From positions 558,001-622,000 of the forward strand of contig JACJYN010000003.1 of NCBI GenBank assembly GCA_020636095.1: DNA of 64,000 nucleotides. The letters run 5' to 3'. Below the pieces are notes generated by a model. It had not been told where the DNA came from, ran no database searches, and saw only the letters and a program-made list of their open reading frames with translations. Origin of the DNA: Lewinellaceae bacterium (GTDB lineage Bacteria > Bacteroidota > Bacteroidia > Chitinophagales > Saprospiraceae). The number at the start of each line of letters is the position of its first letter. Positions within the stretch are counted from its first letter, which is position 1. A program made the position numbers and the translations under genes. Shown here piece by piece: positions 51,873-61,425 of this stretch.

Positions 51873-53348
51873 ATGCAAAACCGAGCTTTGTCCATGCTAT
51901 TCGTACTTTTATTCGCCCTCTCGCTCCGGGGGCAGGAAATGGCCATCAACCCGCTGGAACGAGCCCTTTCCGGGGTGGTTACCGTCGCGGTGTTCGATGT
52001 GAGCGATGAGGACCAGGTTTTGGGTTACACCGGTGTGAGAAAAAGTTATGCTGACATCGCCTACGAAAAAGCGCCGGATATGAGCGACGCCTTTTCCAAC
52101 GGCTCCGGCTTCGTCATTGAATACGAGGGGGCTTATTACGTACTGACGAACGTACACGTCATCGACGCTGCTTCCGGCGAACCGGGGTCGATCAAAGTGT
52201 ACAGCATTACTCGCGATGAGTACCCCATGAAAGTGATAGGCGGCGATAGCTTCTACGACCTGGCCATTCTCGCCTTTGATGGCCGGCAACCCGGTGAGGA
52301 AATCCGGCCCTTGGCCTTCAGTGAGCAGGAGGTAGAGTTGGCGCAGCAGGCTTATGCCATTGGCAACCCCCTGGGCCAGTATCCCTATACCATTACCGAA
52401 GGGATCATCAGCGGGAAAAACCGGCTCTTTTTCCGGCCCACAACGGGCAGGTTCGGCTTTCTGCAGCATACCGCCACTTTGATCTGGGGCAACAGCGGCG
52501 GCCCGCTGATCGACGAGAAGGGTGAAGTGATTGGCGTAAATACCTGGATACATACCCGAAATGACCAGGGCCAAAACTACCTCTTCTCCCAGTTGAATTT
52601 CGCACTGGAAGGGGGGCTTGCCCACCGGCTTTTCCTGGAAATGATGGGAAACAAGGGGCGCGTGCGCCGGGCGTTCCTGGGCGCCGTTTTCGCATCCTCC
52701 AAGGGCTTGCTCGGCGGGCCGGGGTCTCCGCCTTTTATTCATAGCCTCATTGAAGGCAGCCCTGCTGCCGATGCGCTGAAAGACAGGATTGGTTATACCG
52801 TCACCGGCATCAACGGCCAGCCGGTAAAAACCCTGCAGGATATCGTCCGTTCGCTCGAAGCTTCCAATCCTGGCGAGAATATTACCCTGGAGCTTAAAAA
52901 AGGCATCCTTTCTCCGGAAGACACCCTGGCCGCCGATGAACTGACCGGAGCCAACCTGGAAAAGGTAGCGCAACACTTTTTCAAAACCTTTACGGATTAC
53001 GAGCTGGAAGCGGGCCCACAGGGTGTACAACTGAATGGAAAGCCCGTCAAGAACTATCACCGTATAGAGGTAGCCGTATCCGATACTTACCCACCGGAGA
53101 ACGCCACCTTTGAGGTGCAACAGGGGAAGACGGCCTACGGCATGGCCAGCCTTGGCGAAATTGACAATTATGGACGGGGCGGCTTTTTCCGGATCAAATC
53201 GTTGCAGGACCTGGCAACGGCTATCCGCCTCAATTCGCTGGAAGGCCATCTCGGCGCCGACCTGCTGGATGAGGACAAAAAGCTACAGCGCGTTCGCTTT
53301 TTCATGACGGATGAAAACATGGATGAGGTGAAGGTGCTGTTTTATTGA
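51873..53348 (+). CDS. HtrA/Deg-like trypsin-fold serine protease with PDZ region
   Basis: The 491-residue protein has a signal peptide and a trypsin-like domain with the catalytic His in YYVLTNVHVID, Asp in GGDSFYDLAILAFDG and Ser in LIWGNSGGPLIDEKGEVIGV. A PDZ-like domain follows (FIHSLIEGSPAADALKDRIG, YTVTGINGQPVKTLQDIVRS) and then a unique C-terminal region of about 130 residues. HtrA proteases handle misfolded envelope proteins. The first domain carries an atypical insertion before the His, and the C-terminal extension is not a second standard PDZ. It probably acts in the periplasm. Confidence 0.88.
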   Translation: MQNRALSMLFVLLFALSLRGQEMAINPLERALSGVVTVAVFDVSDEDQVLGYTGVRKSYADIAYEKAPDMSDAFSNGSGFVIEYEGAYYVLTNVHVIDAASGEPGSIKVYSITRDEYPMKVIGGDSFYDLAILAFDGRQPGEEIRPLAFSEQEVELAQQAYAIGNPLGQYPYTITEGIISGKNRLFFRPTTGRFGFLQHTATLIWGNSGGPLIDEKGEVIGVNTWIHTRNDQGQNYLFSQLNFALEGGLAHRLFLEMMGNKGRVRRAFLGAVFASSKGLLGGPGSPPFIHSLIEGSPAADALKDRIGYTVTGINGQPVKTLQDIVRSLEASNPGENITLELKKGILSPEDTLAADELTGANLEKVAQHFFKTFTDYELEAGPQGVQLNGKPVKNYHRIEVAVSDTYPPENATFEVQQGKTAYGMASLGEIDNYGRGGFFRIKSLQDLATAIRLNSLEGHLGADLLDEDKKLQRVRFFMTDENMDEVKVLFY

Positions 53349-53535
53349 TTTGGAAATGCCGAATGGTTACACATACTTTAAGTATCGTATTGTCTCCGTT
53401 AGTATTCCAAACACCCTTACTGGTAGATATTACTTTTGGGTATATCCTAATGCAGCTATTTTAGGGGCCAAATGTCTTTAAGTAGTCGGACATATTTAAA
53501 TTTTAAACCTTATTAAATCACCAAAATCACCCGTT

Positions 53536-55479
53536 ATGAAAAATTGTGTACTCGCACTCCTTCTTTGCCTTCCCTTACTTACCGTCGGGCAAGCCAGCCA
53601 GGCCACCTTACTGGGCCACTGGGATGATGAAACCATCCCACAGGCCTTTTTTGCCAACCCCTACCACGATGTATGGGGAGCGGTGGTGAACGACAAAGAG
53701 ATCGGCATTATTACCTCTACCCTGGGGATCCACTTTTTTGACCTGAGTAATGCGGAGGCTGAGTTTGAACCCGTCGCTTTCGCTCCGGCCCCCGTGCAGG
53801 GCAATTCGATCGGGCACAGGGATGTAAAGACCTATCTGCACTATGCCTATGCGGTTGCCGATGAAGGCGCCAGTACGCTGCAGGTGATCGATATGAGCGG
53901 GCTGCCGGAATCCGTTGAAATTGTCTATGAATCGGCTGAGTTTATCCGTACGACTCACAATATTTTCATCGATGAAGACAATGCCCGCCTCTACGCTGTC
54001 GGCGGCAGTGGTTTCAACCTCCGAATCCTCTCCCTGGAGAATCCGGAACAGCCCGAATTATTGGCTTCGTACCCTACGGTGGGCGTGCCGTTACCTTATA
54101 TCCATGACTTGTATGTCCGGGACAATATTGCTTATCTGAATGCGGGCCCGGCCGGCTTCATCGTGATGGATATGAGCGACCCGGCCAACCCGGAATTACT
54201 GGGAACGATGACCGAGTACATCGAGCAGGGATACAATCACTCCGGGTGGCTCTCAGACGATGGGCAGTACTACTACCTGGGCGATGAGACCCACGGCCTC
54301 GACATCAAGATCGTCGATGTCAGCGACCTTTCCAATATGAGAGTGGTTGCTACGATGGACGCCAACTCCTTCCCCGGCCAGATTCCGCATAATGTTTACC
54401 CCAAGGACGGATTGCTGTACGTTTCCTACTACTACGACGGCCTCCAGGTGTACGATGTTTCCAATCCGCTTTTTCCGCGCCGGGTAGCTTACTATGATAC
54501 TTATGATGGGCCGGATATAGAGTTCTTTGCCGGTGCATGGGGTGTGTTTGTTCTACCTTCCGGCCGTGTGCTGATCTCGGATATGAACAGCGGCCTCTAT
54601 TTCTTTGAGCCGATTGACCTTCCGCCCTATACTTCCGTTACACCCAACGTGACCGGCATCGATGCCTGCGTAGGGACGGCGGCCGAGTTTTCTATTGAGG
54701 TGGGCGCCGACTTTTTGTCCTCGGGAGTAACCCTTTCCACCGAAGGCAGTTCCGGGACGATTGAGGTACAACTGGGCGCTACCAGCGCCAATCCCGGGGA
54801 AATCGTGAGCGTTTCCGTAACCGGCCTTGAAGCGGGCCCCGCTACTCTGGTAATCCATTCTACCGATGGAACCAATGAAGGGCAGGCCACCGTCGATGTA
54901 CATGTCATCGGGCTGCCCACTCCGGCCACGCTACAGGCGCCTAACGATGGCCGGGAGAATGTCAGCCTTACGCCTTTCTTCTTCTGGACGGGCAGCGGCC
55001 CCAGCGGATTGCTCCCGAAACGCATCCAGGTCTCAACCGACGGCGATAATTTTGAAGAAAATATCATTTACGAGTTAGCGGTATCCGGTAACTCTCTGAC
55101 CTTCCCTAATACGCTGGAGGAAGGCACTACGTATTACTGGCGGATTGTTACTTCCGGAGAGTGTGGTGACAGCCCTTCTGCGATCTACTCCTTTACTACT
55201 GAAACGAGCACTCGGGTCACCGAAATTGATGGCAATGGCTTCCGGCTGTATCCCAACCCGGCAAATGAGTCGGTTCGGCTTAGCTTCAGCCAGCCGATAG
55301 AGGAGGCTCTACAGGTAGAATGGTTATCAGCCAACGGGCAACGGATAAAAACAGAGAGGTTGGCCGCGCAGGCGCAGGAGTTGAGGATGGATATCAGTGG
55401 TCTGCCCGATGGCCTGTATCTGGTGAGAATGTCCAGCCTGCAGGAATCGGTAAGCAGAAGAGTGCTGGTCAGGCATTAA
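53536..55479 (+). CDS. Choice-of-anchor B (LVIVD-repeat) secreted protein with T9SS type A domain
   Basis: The 647-residue protein has a signal peptide (NCVLALLLCLPLLTVGQA), then LVIVD-type propeller repeats typical of choice-of-anchor B proteins: LLGHWDDETIP, YHDVWGAVVNDKEIGIITST, GIHFFDLSN, TTHNIFIDEDNARLYAVGGS, FIVMDMSDPANPELLGTM, LDIKIVDVSDLSNMRVV, PHNVYPKDGLLYVSYYYDGL and LQVYDVSNP. Two Ig/FN3-like modules follow, then a C-terminal sorting domain (FRLYPNPANESVRLSFSQPI, GLPDGLYLVRMSS). It is exported by T9SS. The function of the propeller is not known. Confidence 0.88.
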   Translation: MKNCVLALLLCLPLLTVGQASQATLLGHWDDETIPQAFFANPYHDVWGAVVNDKEIGIITSTLGIHFFDLSNAEAEFEPVAFAPAPVQGNSIGHRDVKTYLHYAYAVADEGASTLQVIDMSGLPESVEIVYESAEFIRTTHNIFIDEDNARLYAVGGSGFNLRILSLENPEQPELLASYPTVGVPLPYIHDLYVRDNIAYLNAGPAGFIVMDMSDPANPELLGTMTEYIEQGYNHSGWLSDDGQYYYLGDETHGLDIKIVDVSDLSNMRVVATMDANSFPGQIPHNVYPKDGLLYVSYYYDGLQVYDVSNPLFPRRVAYYDTYDGPDIEFFAGAWGVFVLPSGRVLISDMNSGLYFFEPIDLPPYTSVTPNVTGIDACVGTAAEFSIEVGADFLSSGVTLSTEGSSGTIEVQLGATSANPGEIVSVSVTGLEAGPATLVIHSTDGTNEGQATVDVHVIGLPTPATLQAPNDGRENVSLTPFFFWTGSGPSGLLPKRIQVSTDGDNFEENIIYELAVSGNSLTFPNTLEEGTTYYWRIVTSGECGDSPSAIYSFTTETSTRVTEIDGNGFRLYPNPANESVRLSFSQPIEEALQVEWLSANGQRIKTERLAAQAQELRMDISGLPDGLYLVRMSSLQESVSRRVLVRH

Positions 55480-55492
55480 CGGAAAATAAGGC

Positions 55493-55527
55493 CAGATCTT
55501 CCAGGTTTCGAAAACCTGGAAGATCTG
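55493..55527. terminator. Bidirectional terminator
   Basis: CAGATCTTCCAGGTTT pairs with AAAACCTGGAAGATCTG around CG. It lies 14 bp after the plus-strand stop at 55479 and 20 bp after the minus-strand stop at 55547, serving both converging genes. Confidence 0.8.
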
Positions 55528-55546
55528 TTTCCTCATCACCGGGCCC

Positions 55547-56176
55547 TTACTTTACATTAATTCCAGCCTCGGCCAGGGAAATGCGAACGCCATCGCGATA
55601 GGGCACCACCCAGGCGTCCTTCACCCCGATCTTCTGCATGTGGGATTTCAGCGCGTCGGCATCCTGGTAATCGCGGAAATGGCCGATCAGAACCTTCTGC
55701 AGGCCGTCTTCCATCTCCAGGTCCATATTGTCATTTTCCTGATCCAGGTTACCGGGGATGTTGGTTTTACCGTAGGCGCCGATCTGGACGCGGAATAACA
55801 GCCCTGACATATCTGCGCCCCCTCCCTTTGAAGCCATGGAGGCTTTCTCTTCATTGAGTTGCTGGATGGCGTTTTGGGATGCCATCAGGCGGCTGTTGAG
55901 GTCGGAAATTTCCTGCTGCATCTGGTTGACCTTGTTCTCATTCGAGATACGGCTGGCTTCCATCTGAGTCAGTTTGAGTTCCATTTCCCTTTTTTGCTTT
56001 TGGGCCATCTCGGCCTGCTCAGACAGTTCTTTCAGTGCTGCCGGATTGCGCTTGTATTCTTTGGACTGGTTCTTCCAGTACTTCAGCTCTTCTTTTGTAA
56101 GATCTTGCGCCTGCGCGTGATAAGGCGCAGCAGCTAAGAACAGAGCGGCGATAAAAAGATGAATTAGCATTCTCAT
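55547..56176 (-). CDS. Secreted SPOR-domain protein with coiled coil
   Basis: The 209-residue protein has a signal peptide (MLIHLFIAALFLAAAPYHAQ), a long coiled coil (about residues 25-112, EELKYWKNQSKEYKRN ... LMASQNAIQQLNEEKASM), and a C-terminal SPOR domain (LLFRVQIGAYGKT, LQKVLIGHFRDYQDADALKS, HMQKIGVKDAWVVPYRDG). The arrangement suggests a periplasmic wall-binding protein that oligomerises by its coiled coil. Its partner is unknown. Confidence 0.82.
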   Translation of the reverse strand: MRMLIHLFIAALFLAAAPYHAQAQDLTKEELKYWKNQSKEYKRNPAALKELSEQAEMAQKQKREMELKLTQMEASRISNENKVNQMQQEISDLNSRLMASQNAIQQLNEEKASMASKGGGADMSGLLFRVQIGAYGKTNIPGNLDQENDNMDLEMEDGLQKVLIGHFRDYQDADALKSHMQKIGVKDAWVVPYRDGVRISLAEAGINVK

Positions 56177-56430
56177 TGTATAAAGTTTTTTCGGTTAAAA
56201 GTTATGGTAGTCCTCTTTCTGCTTCGCCTGTTGTATTAGCAGGCACACAGCTGCCTTTAACTGGAGTAAGCAGGGGGCAACGCAAAACGCTGACAGCACG
56301 AAATACCGGGGCCTGATGGTAGAGAAGATAAGAGGAAGGAACCGTTTTACTGACATTCATTCCTGATAAATAAGATAAACAGGGTGTTGAATGGGACAAA
56401 TATAAGAATTTTTATAAATCCGTGCACTAT

Positions 56431-56511
56431 TTAGAGGCTGTTTCACTTATGTCCTTCGGTTTTATTATAGCCTATAATAAATCCCGAAAAGTGAATGAAA
56501 CAGCCTCTTAG
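56431..56511. repeat. 81-bp imperfect palindrome between two minus-strand genes
   Basis: TAGAGGCTGTTTCACTT at the left pairs with AAGTGAATGAAACAGCCTCT at the right, and the centre TTATTATAGCCTATAATAA is itself palindromic. It sits 27 bp after the stop of the aminotransferase gene at 56538 and may act as its terminator. The rest of the 56177-56537 gap shows no gene. Confidence 0.65.
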
Positions 56512-56537
56512 TGGGCGTTGCTGCAATTCATGCCGTG

Positions 56538-57650
56538 CTACAGGATCTCCCGCAGGGCTGAGCAGAGCATATTTACATGGTTGGGGGTGCTGCTTTCACC
56601 CATCAGGCCGATGCGCCAGATTTTTCCCGCGTACTTGCCAAGGCCTCCTCCGATCTCGATATTGTATTCTTCCAACAGGCGTTTTCGGGTAGCGCCATCA
56701 TCGATACCGGGAGGAATGATTACGGCATTCAACATCGGCAGGCGGTAGCCCGGCTGCACCAGGAATTCAAACCCTAAGGCTTCCAGTTCTCCTTTGAGCA
56801 ATTCGTGGTTTTTGCGGTGGCGGGCAAAGCGTTTTTCCAGGCCTTCTTCCAGCACCAGGCGGTAAGCTTCCCGCAAGGCGAACATGGAAGAAACCGGCGC
56901 TGTATGGTGGTAAGCCCGCTTGGCTCCCTCCCAGTAACTCTTTACCAAAGACAGGTCGAGAAACCAGCTTTGCACTTTCGTCTTGCGTTGTTCAAGCGCC
57001 GCCACGGCCCGATCGCTGAACGATACCGGCGAAAGGCCCGGTGGAGCGCTCAGGCATTTCTGGGTGCCCGAATAGATCGCATCGATGCCCCATTCGTCCA
57101 CCTTCAGCTCGGCGCCGCAGTAAGAAGTGACGGCATCTACCAGGAAGAGCGCTCCGGCGTCTTTAGCCATCTTGCTGATTTCTTCCAGTGGCTGTAATAC
57201 CCCGGTGGAGGTTTCGGCGTGCACAATGGCCACCAGCTTGGGATGGCAATTTTCCAACGCCTGCTCCACCTGTTCCGGGGCGATGGGCTCGCCCCAGGGC
57301 GCTTCTGCCCGGATCACTTTCGCCCCGCAGCGCTCCGCTATATCCGCCATGCGGCCACCAAACACACCGTGAATACAAATGAGCGCCTCATCACCCGGCT
57401 CCAGCAGGTTCACCAGGCAGGTTTCCATGCCGGCGCTCCCGGGTGCGGACACCACAAAGGTCAGGTGGTTTTGAGTTTGAAAAGTGAGTTGCGCCATGGC
57501 CTTTATATCATCCATGACCGCCACAAATTCAGGGTCTAAATGGCCGATAAGCGGAGTAGCCATAGCTTTGAGAACGCGGGAGTGCACATCGCTGGGCCCC
57601 GGGCCCATCAGGATGCGCTGGCTGGTATTGAGTTCGTTTTGATAAGACAT
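56538..57650 (-). CDS. Class V aminotransferase, alanine-glyoxylate/serine-pyruvate type
   Basis: This PLP enzyme of the AGXT family transfers an amino group between alanine or serine and glyoxylate or a related keto acid. The 370-residue protein has ILMGPGPSDVHSRVLKAMAT, PLIGHLDPEFVAVMDDIK, SAPGSAGMETCLVNLLEPGD, AIVHAETSTGVLQPLEEISK, the PLP-binding Asp region GALFLVDAVTSYCGAELKVD, the Schiff-base lysine in YSGTQKCLSAPPGLSPVSF, and the C-terminal IGGGLGKYAGKIWRIGLMGE. Length is standard. There is no obvious operon partner; the UspA gene lies upstream on the same strand. Confidence 0.92.
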   Translation of the reverse strand: MSYQNELNTSQRILMGPGPSDVHSRVLKAMATPLIGHLDPEFVAVMDDIKAMAQLTFQTQNHLTFVVSAPGSAGMETCLVNLLEPGDEALICIHGVFGGRMADIAERCGAKVIRAEAPWGEPIAPEQVEQALENCHPKLVAIVHAETSTGVLQPLEEISKMAKDAGALFLVDAVTSYCGAELKVDEWGIDAIYSGTQKCLSAPPGLSPVSFSDRAVAALEQRKTKVQSWFLDLSLVKSYWEGAKRAYHHTAPVSSMFALREAYRLVLEEGLEKRFARHRKNHELLKGELEALGFEFLVQPGYRLPMLNAVIIPPGIDDGATRKRLLEEYNIEIGGGLGKYAGKIWRIGLMGESSTPNHVNMLCSALREIL

Positions 57651-57673
57651 GGCGCAAAATTACTACTTAGAAC

Positions 57674-58609
57674 TTACTTAACCACCAATGACGGTACACT
57701 GGTATTGATATTCAGGAACGTCTCGGTCGTGCTGCCCAGCAGCATCAGTTCCAGCCGGGAGTGGCCCTTACAGCCCATCACCACCAGATTGGCGCCTACC
57801 TCCCTGGCCTTGTCCATGATATGGTGGGCAACATCCGGCATATCATTCCAGATCAATATGGGTTCTACCCGGTTCATATACTCAGGGAGTTCCTCTTCCA
57901 TGAATTTCTCGAAACCCTTGGCGTGATTTTCCTGGATATTTCGTTCGAAGCGTTCCGGGGACATATTTAGCTTGTAGGCCATCAGGTTCGGCCGCTGGTA
58001 AATATTGATGGCGTAAATTTTGACCGTATCACCAACCTGGGCTTTGATAGATAAGGCGGCTTTCAATGCCCGGACCGAATTTTCCGAGAAATCTACCGGC
58101 ACCAGAATGGTTTTCAGCGATATAGCGGCATTTTCAGGTACGATGAGCACATTGGACCGGGCCTGGCGGATCAGGTTTTTGGATAGTATTCCATGATAGA
58201 GAGAATCCGCCTTTTTGCCGATCACGAGCAGGTCCGCCTGCTTTTCATTTGCCAGGCTCAACAGCTTTTCGAGAGGAGCGCCATCCTCTGCAAAGTACTG
58301 CACATCCGTGGCGGCCCTGTCCGGCATGATCTCCTGAACCTTTTCTGACAAGGCTAGTACCGCTTCTTCTTCCGCCCCTCTTCCCACCTCAACGCCACGG
58401 GCAACCGTCAGCGGAAGCCTTGCCCGCGTGTTCGGAATGACGTGCAGAAAAGAAAGCCCTTCGATCGGTATAGGCCCTTTGAAAAACTTCAGGTATTTCA
58501 GCAAAGGTTCGTCCGCCTGGTCGAGAGCTAAGCCAACTATGGCTTCCTTCACGGTGAAGGGTTGTAAGGATGTATCTTTTGCAGCGCTTTTCTCTGATAC
58601 AGTACGCAT
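57674..58609 (-). CDS. Tandem universal stress protein (UspA)
   Basis: The 311-residue protein has two Usp domains. The first (EAIVGLALDQADEPLLKYLK to SNVLIVPENA) keeps ADLLVIGKKADSLYHGILS. The second (LKTILVPVDFSENSVRALKA to SVPSLVVK) keeps the ATP-binding G-x2-G-x9-G(S/T) pattern as VVMGCKGHSRLELMLLGSTT. Two-domain Usp proteins occur widely in Bacteroidota as stress-responsive nucleotide-binding proteins. The first domain has a degenerate nucleotide loop, so it may be structural. The start at 58609 gives a short polar leader. Confidence 0.88.
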   Translation of the reverse strand: MRTVSEKSAAKDTSLQPFTVKEAIVGLALDQADEPLLKYLKFFKGPIPIEGLSFLHVIPNTRARLPLTVARGVEVGRGAEEEAVLALSEKVQEIMPDRAATDVQYFAEDGAPLEKLLSLANEKQADLLVIGKKADSLYHGILSKNLIRQARSNVLIVPENAAISLKTILVPVDFSENSVRALKAALSIKAQVGDTVKIYAINIYQRPNLMAYKLNMSPERFERNIQENHAKGFEKFMEEELPEYMNRVEPILIWNDMPDVAHHIMDKAREVGANLVVMGCKGHSRLELMLLGSTTETFLNINTSVPSLVVK

Positions 58610-58801
58610 ATCGGTTCGTTTTTAGGAGTTAAAGTTTCCAATACATTAAGTACGAGAAATTTCAACTCTTTATCAATGATAAATGTCAGTGACACACAGG
58701 CCCGGCCTGCCTCCCGGCCCGGGAGCAGATGCCACTGAACTATAAATCTGCAATTCAGTTTATTGATAGTAATGATTAAAATAACTAAACCGGCTAACCT
58801 T

Positions 58802-60184
58802 ATGTCTCCATCCAATACCCTGCTACTCTTTTTCTTCTTTTTTTTCTTAAACAACCTGTCGGCCCAGGTTGGGCTGGAGGCGCCTCCACAAATGGACCCG
58901 CGCCTGCTGGACATTAGCCAGGCGACTTCCGCCGGGCGCATGGAGGCGGATATTCAAAAACTGGTGAGTTTTGGAACGCGGCATACGCTGTCGGATACCC
59001 TTTCCGACAGCCGGGGCATTGGCGCCGCCCGCCGCTGGATCAAAGCCGAGTTCGATAAGATTTCGGAGGGGTGTGGTGGCTGCCTCGAGGTGTTTTATCA
59101 GCGCAGCCTGGTGCCAGCCGAAGGTAACCGGCGGTTCGTGGAAGACACCTGGGTGGTCAATGTGGTGGCGATAAAACGGGGAAGCCGCTATCCCAACCGC
59201 TACGTAATAATGAGCGGTGATATCGACTCCCGCGTTTCTGACCCCCTCGACGGCGTGTCGGATTCCCCCGGCGCCAATGACAATGCCTCCGGAATGGCGG
59301 GTGTCCTGGAAGCCGCTCGGGTGCTCACCCGGTATCAGTTTCCCACCAGCATCATTTTTGCCGGGCTTTCCGGGGAGGAGCAGGGGCTTTTCGGCGGTAA
59401 ACACATGGCGGAGGTGGCCAAAATGGAAGAGTGGGACATCATCGGCGTACTCAATAATGATATGATCGGCAACATCGCAGGGATCGACGGGGTAGTCGAC
59501 AATACGTCCTTTCGCGTATTTTCAGAACCTACCCCCGCCACTGCCGATGAACGACTGCGCACCTGGAACCGCTTTTACGGCGGAGAGGTGGACGGCCCTT
59601 CCCGCCAACTGGCCCGCTACATCGAACGCCTCACCACTCAATATATGACTAACCTGAAGGCGATCATGATCTATCGCCTGGACCGTTTTGGCCGGGGTGG
59701 GCACCATCGCCCTTTCAACGACCAGGGCTTTCCCGGTGTCCGCATTATGGAAACGCATGAGAATTACTACCGGCAGCACCAGGATATCCGCACCGAAGAT
59801 GGCATACAATACGGCGACGTCATCGAAGGGGTCAATTTCGAATACGCCGCCAGGTTGACCGCTGTCAACGCCATTACGCTGGCCGCCCTGGCCTGGGCCC
59901 CTCCACCCCCTCAGAACCTGATGATCGGCGGTGCGGTTGAACCCTCCACCCAACTACAGTGGGACTCTGCCGACGAGCCCGGCCTGGCCGGCTATAAGGT
60001 CTACTGGCGGGAGACCACGGCGCCCCAGTGGCAGTATTCGCGCTTTGTGGGTAAGGTGGCGGAATACACACTGGATAATATTATCATCGACAATTACCTC
60101 TTCGGGGTGGCGGCAGTGGGTAAAGATGGTAATGAGAGTGTGGTCGTGTATCCTACCAGCCTCATTCCAAGGAGGAGGAATTAA
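58802..60184 (+). CDS. Secreted M28-family metallopeptidase with FN3 domain
   Basis: The protein has a signal peptide with a striking Phe run (LLLFFFFFFLNNLSAQ), an M28 aminopeptidase domain, and a C-terminal FN3-like module (AGYKVYWRETTAPQWQYSRF). Zinc-site motifs are PGANDNASG (Asp), GLSGEEQGLFGG (Glu/Glu), VLNNDMIGN (Asp) and a late His (HHRPFNDQGFPGVRI). In the first ligand position, where most M28 enzymes have G-H-x-D-S, this protein has SGDIDSR, so His is Asp; I recall the same in related Bacteroidota sequences. I chose ATG 58802 over 58763 because it starts the signal peptide directly. Confidence 0.85.
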   Translation: MSPSNTLLLFFFFFFLNNLSAQVGLEAPPQMDPRLLDISQATSAGRMEADIQKLVSFGTRHTLSDTLSDSRGIGAARRWIKAEFDKISEGCGGCLEVFYQRSLVPAEGNRRFVEDTWVVNVVAIKRGSRYPNRYVIMSGDIDSRVSDPLDGVSDSPGANDNASGMAGVLEAARVLTRYQFPTSIIFAGLSGEEQGLFGGKHMAEVAKMEEWDIIGVLNNDMIGNIAGIDGVVDNTSFRVFSEPTPATADERLRTWNRFYGGEVDGPSRQLARYIERLTTQYMTNLKAIMIYRLDRFGRGGHHRPFNDQGFPGVRIMETHENYYRQHQDIRTEDGIQYGDVIEGVNFEYAARLTAVNAITLAALAWAPPPPQNLMIGGAVEPSTQLQWDSADEPGLAGYKVYWRETTAPQWQYSRFVGKVAEYTLDNIIIDNYLFGVAAVGKDGNESVVVYPTSLIPRRRN

Positions 60185-60276
60185 ACGGTGTTCGGCAGGT
60201 AGGCGATGAGCCTCTTTAAAGCCCTTGCCAGGTACCGAAAACCAACACACGGGCTGTTTCTCAACACCTCTCTCTC

Positions 60277-61263
60277 CTACAACGTCAGCAAAAAGCCAAT
60301 GGTGAAGTTGGCGTCCCAATCAAAGACAAACTGCTGGCAGCCGGTGACATCGGCGATGGCATTGTAGATGTTGAGGCCGGCTTCTTCCTTGGCGCCATCC
60401 GCAGTATAGGCGCCCGGAGCTTTCAGCACGGTATAGCGCTCATTGCCCTGCCGCGCCTGCTTGGCCAATTGAAAGGGCACTCCACCCAGGATAAAGCAGG
60501 TCTTGGTTTTGGAGGAAGACACTCTGGCTGCCTTGGTTCTGGCATCGAGGTAAGCTTCACTCGGAGTGGTGTTGTCCACGTAATATTTTGCCCCGTAGGT
60601 TTCCAGGCCGGTGACCTTACTTCCGTCTACCCAGGATATCTTGGTATTACCTGATCCAATATCCACTACAAAAGCCTTGTCCTTGTAAGCATCGGGCAGG
60701 GCAGCCCGCAATGCCAACTGGCCTTCCTTTTCCGGGGTAACGGTATTGACCACATAACCGAGCGTCTTGATCCCACTGATGATCTTTTGGGTAGTGGCTA
60801 TTTTGGCCGCTCCTGAACTCACCACAAAGTGAATATCCCGGCCACCAACCCCATAGTCCAGCATATTGGCGATGTATTGCTTCAGGCCCTGGGTGATATC
60901 CTTACCGGAGGCCAGCCCGTCGTAGACCAGGCTATTGCCCCACTCGGCCTTTTTCAGGCTCCAGTTTTTGTTCCTGTCAATTTCAACAATGAAGGAATTG
61001 AAACCGGCAGCCCCCAGTTCAACTACGCCCTTGAGGGTCCCATTTTGGGGAACAGGAGGGGTGAAATTGAATTTTGGCGCCTCAAAGTTGGCGGGCTTTT
61101 TATCCGTTTTCGGGCTTTCCTTCTTCTGTTCGGCCGGGTTTGGAAGGTCCGCTGAAATGTCGATAGCTCCGGAATTGGAAAGCATCCGGTAACCAAAGAA
61201 GAGGCCGGCAACGATTGCAATAAGAATGAGTAATTTTGCAAATGGCGTCAATCGAGTAGTCAT
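60277..61263 (-). CDS. Membrane-anchored ASKHA-fold (Ppx/GppA- or actin-like) protein
   Basis: From ATG 61261-61263 the 328-residue protein has one N-terminal membrane helix (FAKLLILIAIVAGLFFGY), a Pro/Lys-rich linker, and a domain with the two-lobed ASKHA look: GVVELGAAGFNSFIVEIDRN (first phosphate-binding strand pair), IHFVVSSGAAK, then AFVVDIGSGNTKISWVDGSK (second phosphate loop D-I-G-S-G-N-T-K) and CFILGGVPFQLAK. This resembles exopolyphosphatase/GppA or ParM-like ATPases. The helix and linker suggest that the domain is periplasmic, which would be unusual for an ATPase fold. Function unknown. Confidence 0.6.
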   Translation of the reverse strand: MTTRLTPFAKLLILIAIVAGLFFGYRMLSNSGAIDISADLPNPAEQKKESPKTDKKPANFEAPKFNFTPPVPQNGTLKGVVELGAAGFNSFIVEIDRNKNWSLKKAEWGNSLVYDGLASGKDITQGLKQYIANMLDYGVGGRDIHFVVSSGAAKIATTQKIISGIKTLGYVVNTVTPEKEGQLALRAALPDAYKDKAFVVDIGSGNTKISWVDGSKVTGLETYGAKYYVDNTTPSEAYLDARTKAARVSSSKTKTCFILGGVPFQLAKQARQGNERYTVLKAPGAYTADGAKEEAGLNIYNAIADVTGCQQFVFDWDANFTIGFLLTL

Positions 61264-61425
61264 GAGGGTAACGGTTTTTGTTTTCGGGAGGAAAGATACA
61301 AAAGAGTTACTCGTATTGGAAAATTTCGGAGGGCATCTGAAAACCGGGAGGCTGCCGGCCTGGGCCATGTGCTTGTACCATTGCTGCCAGTCGCCTATAT
61401 TTGCCGATCACAAAAGAGCTACTTC

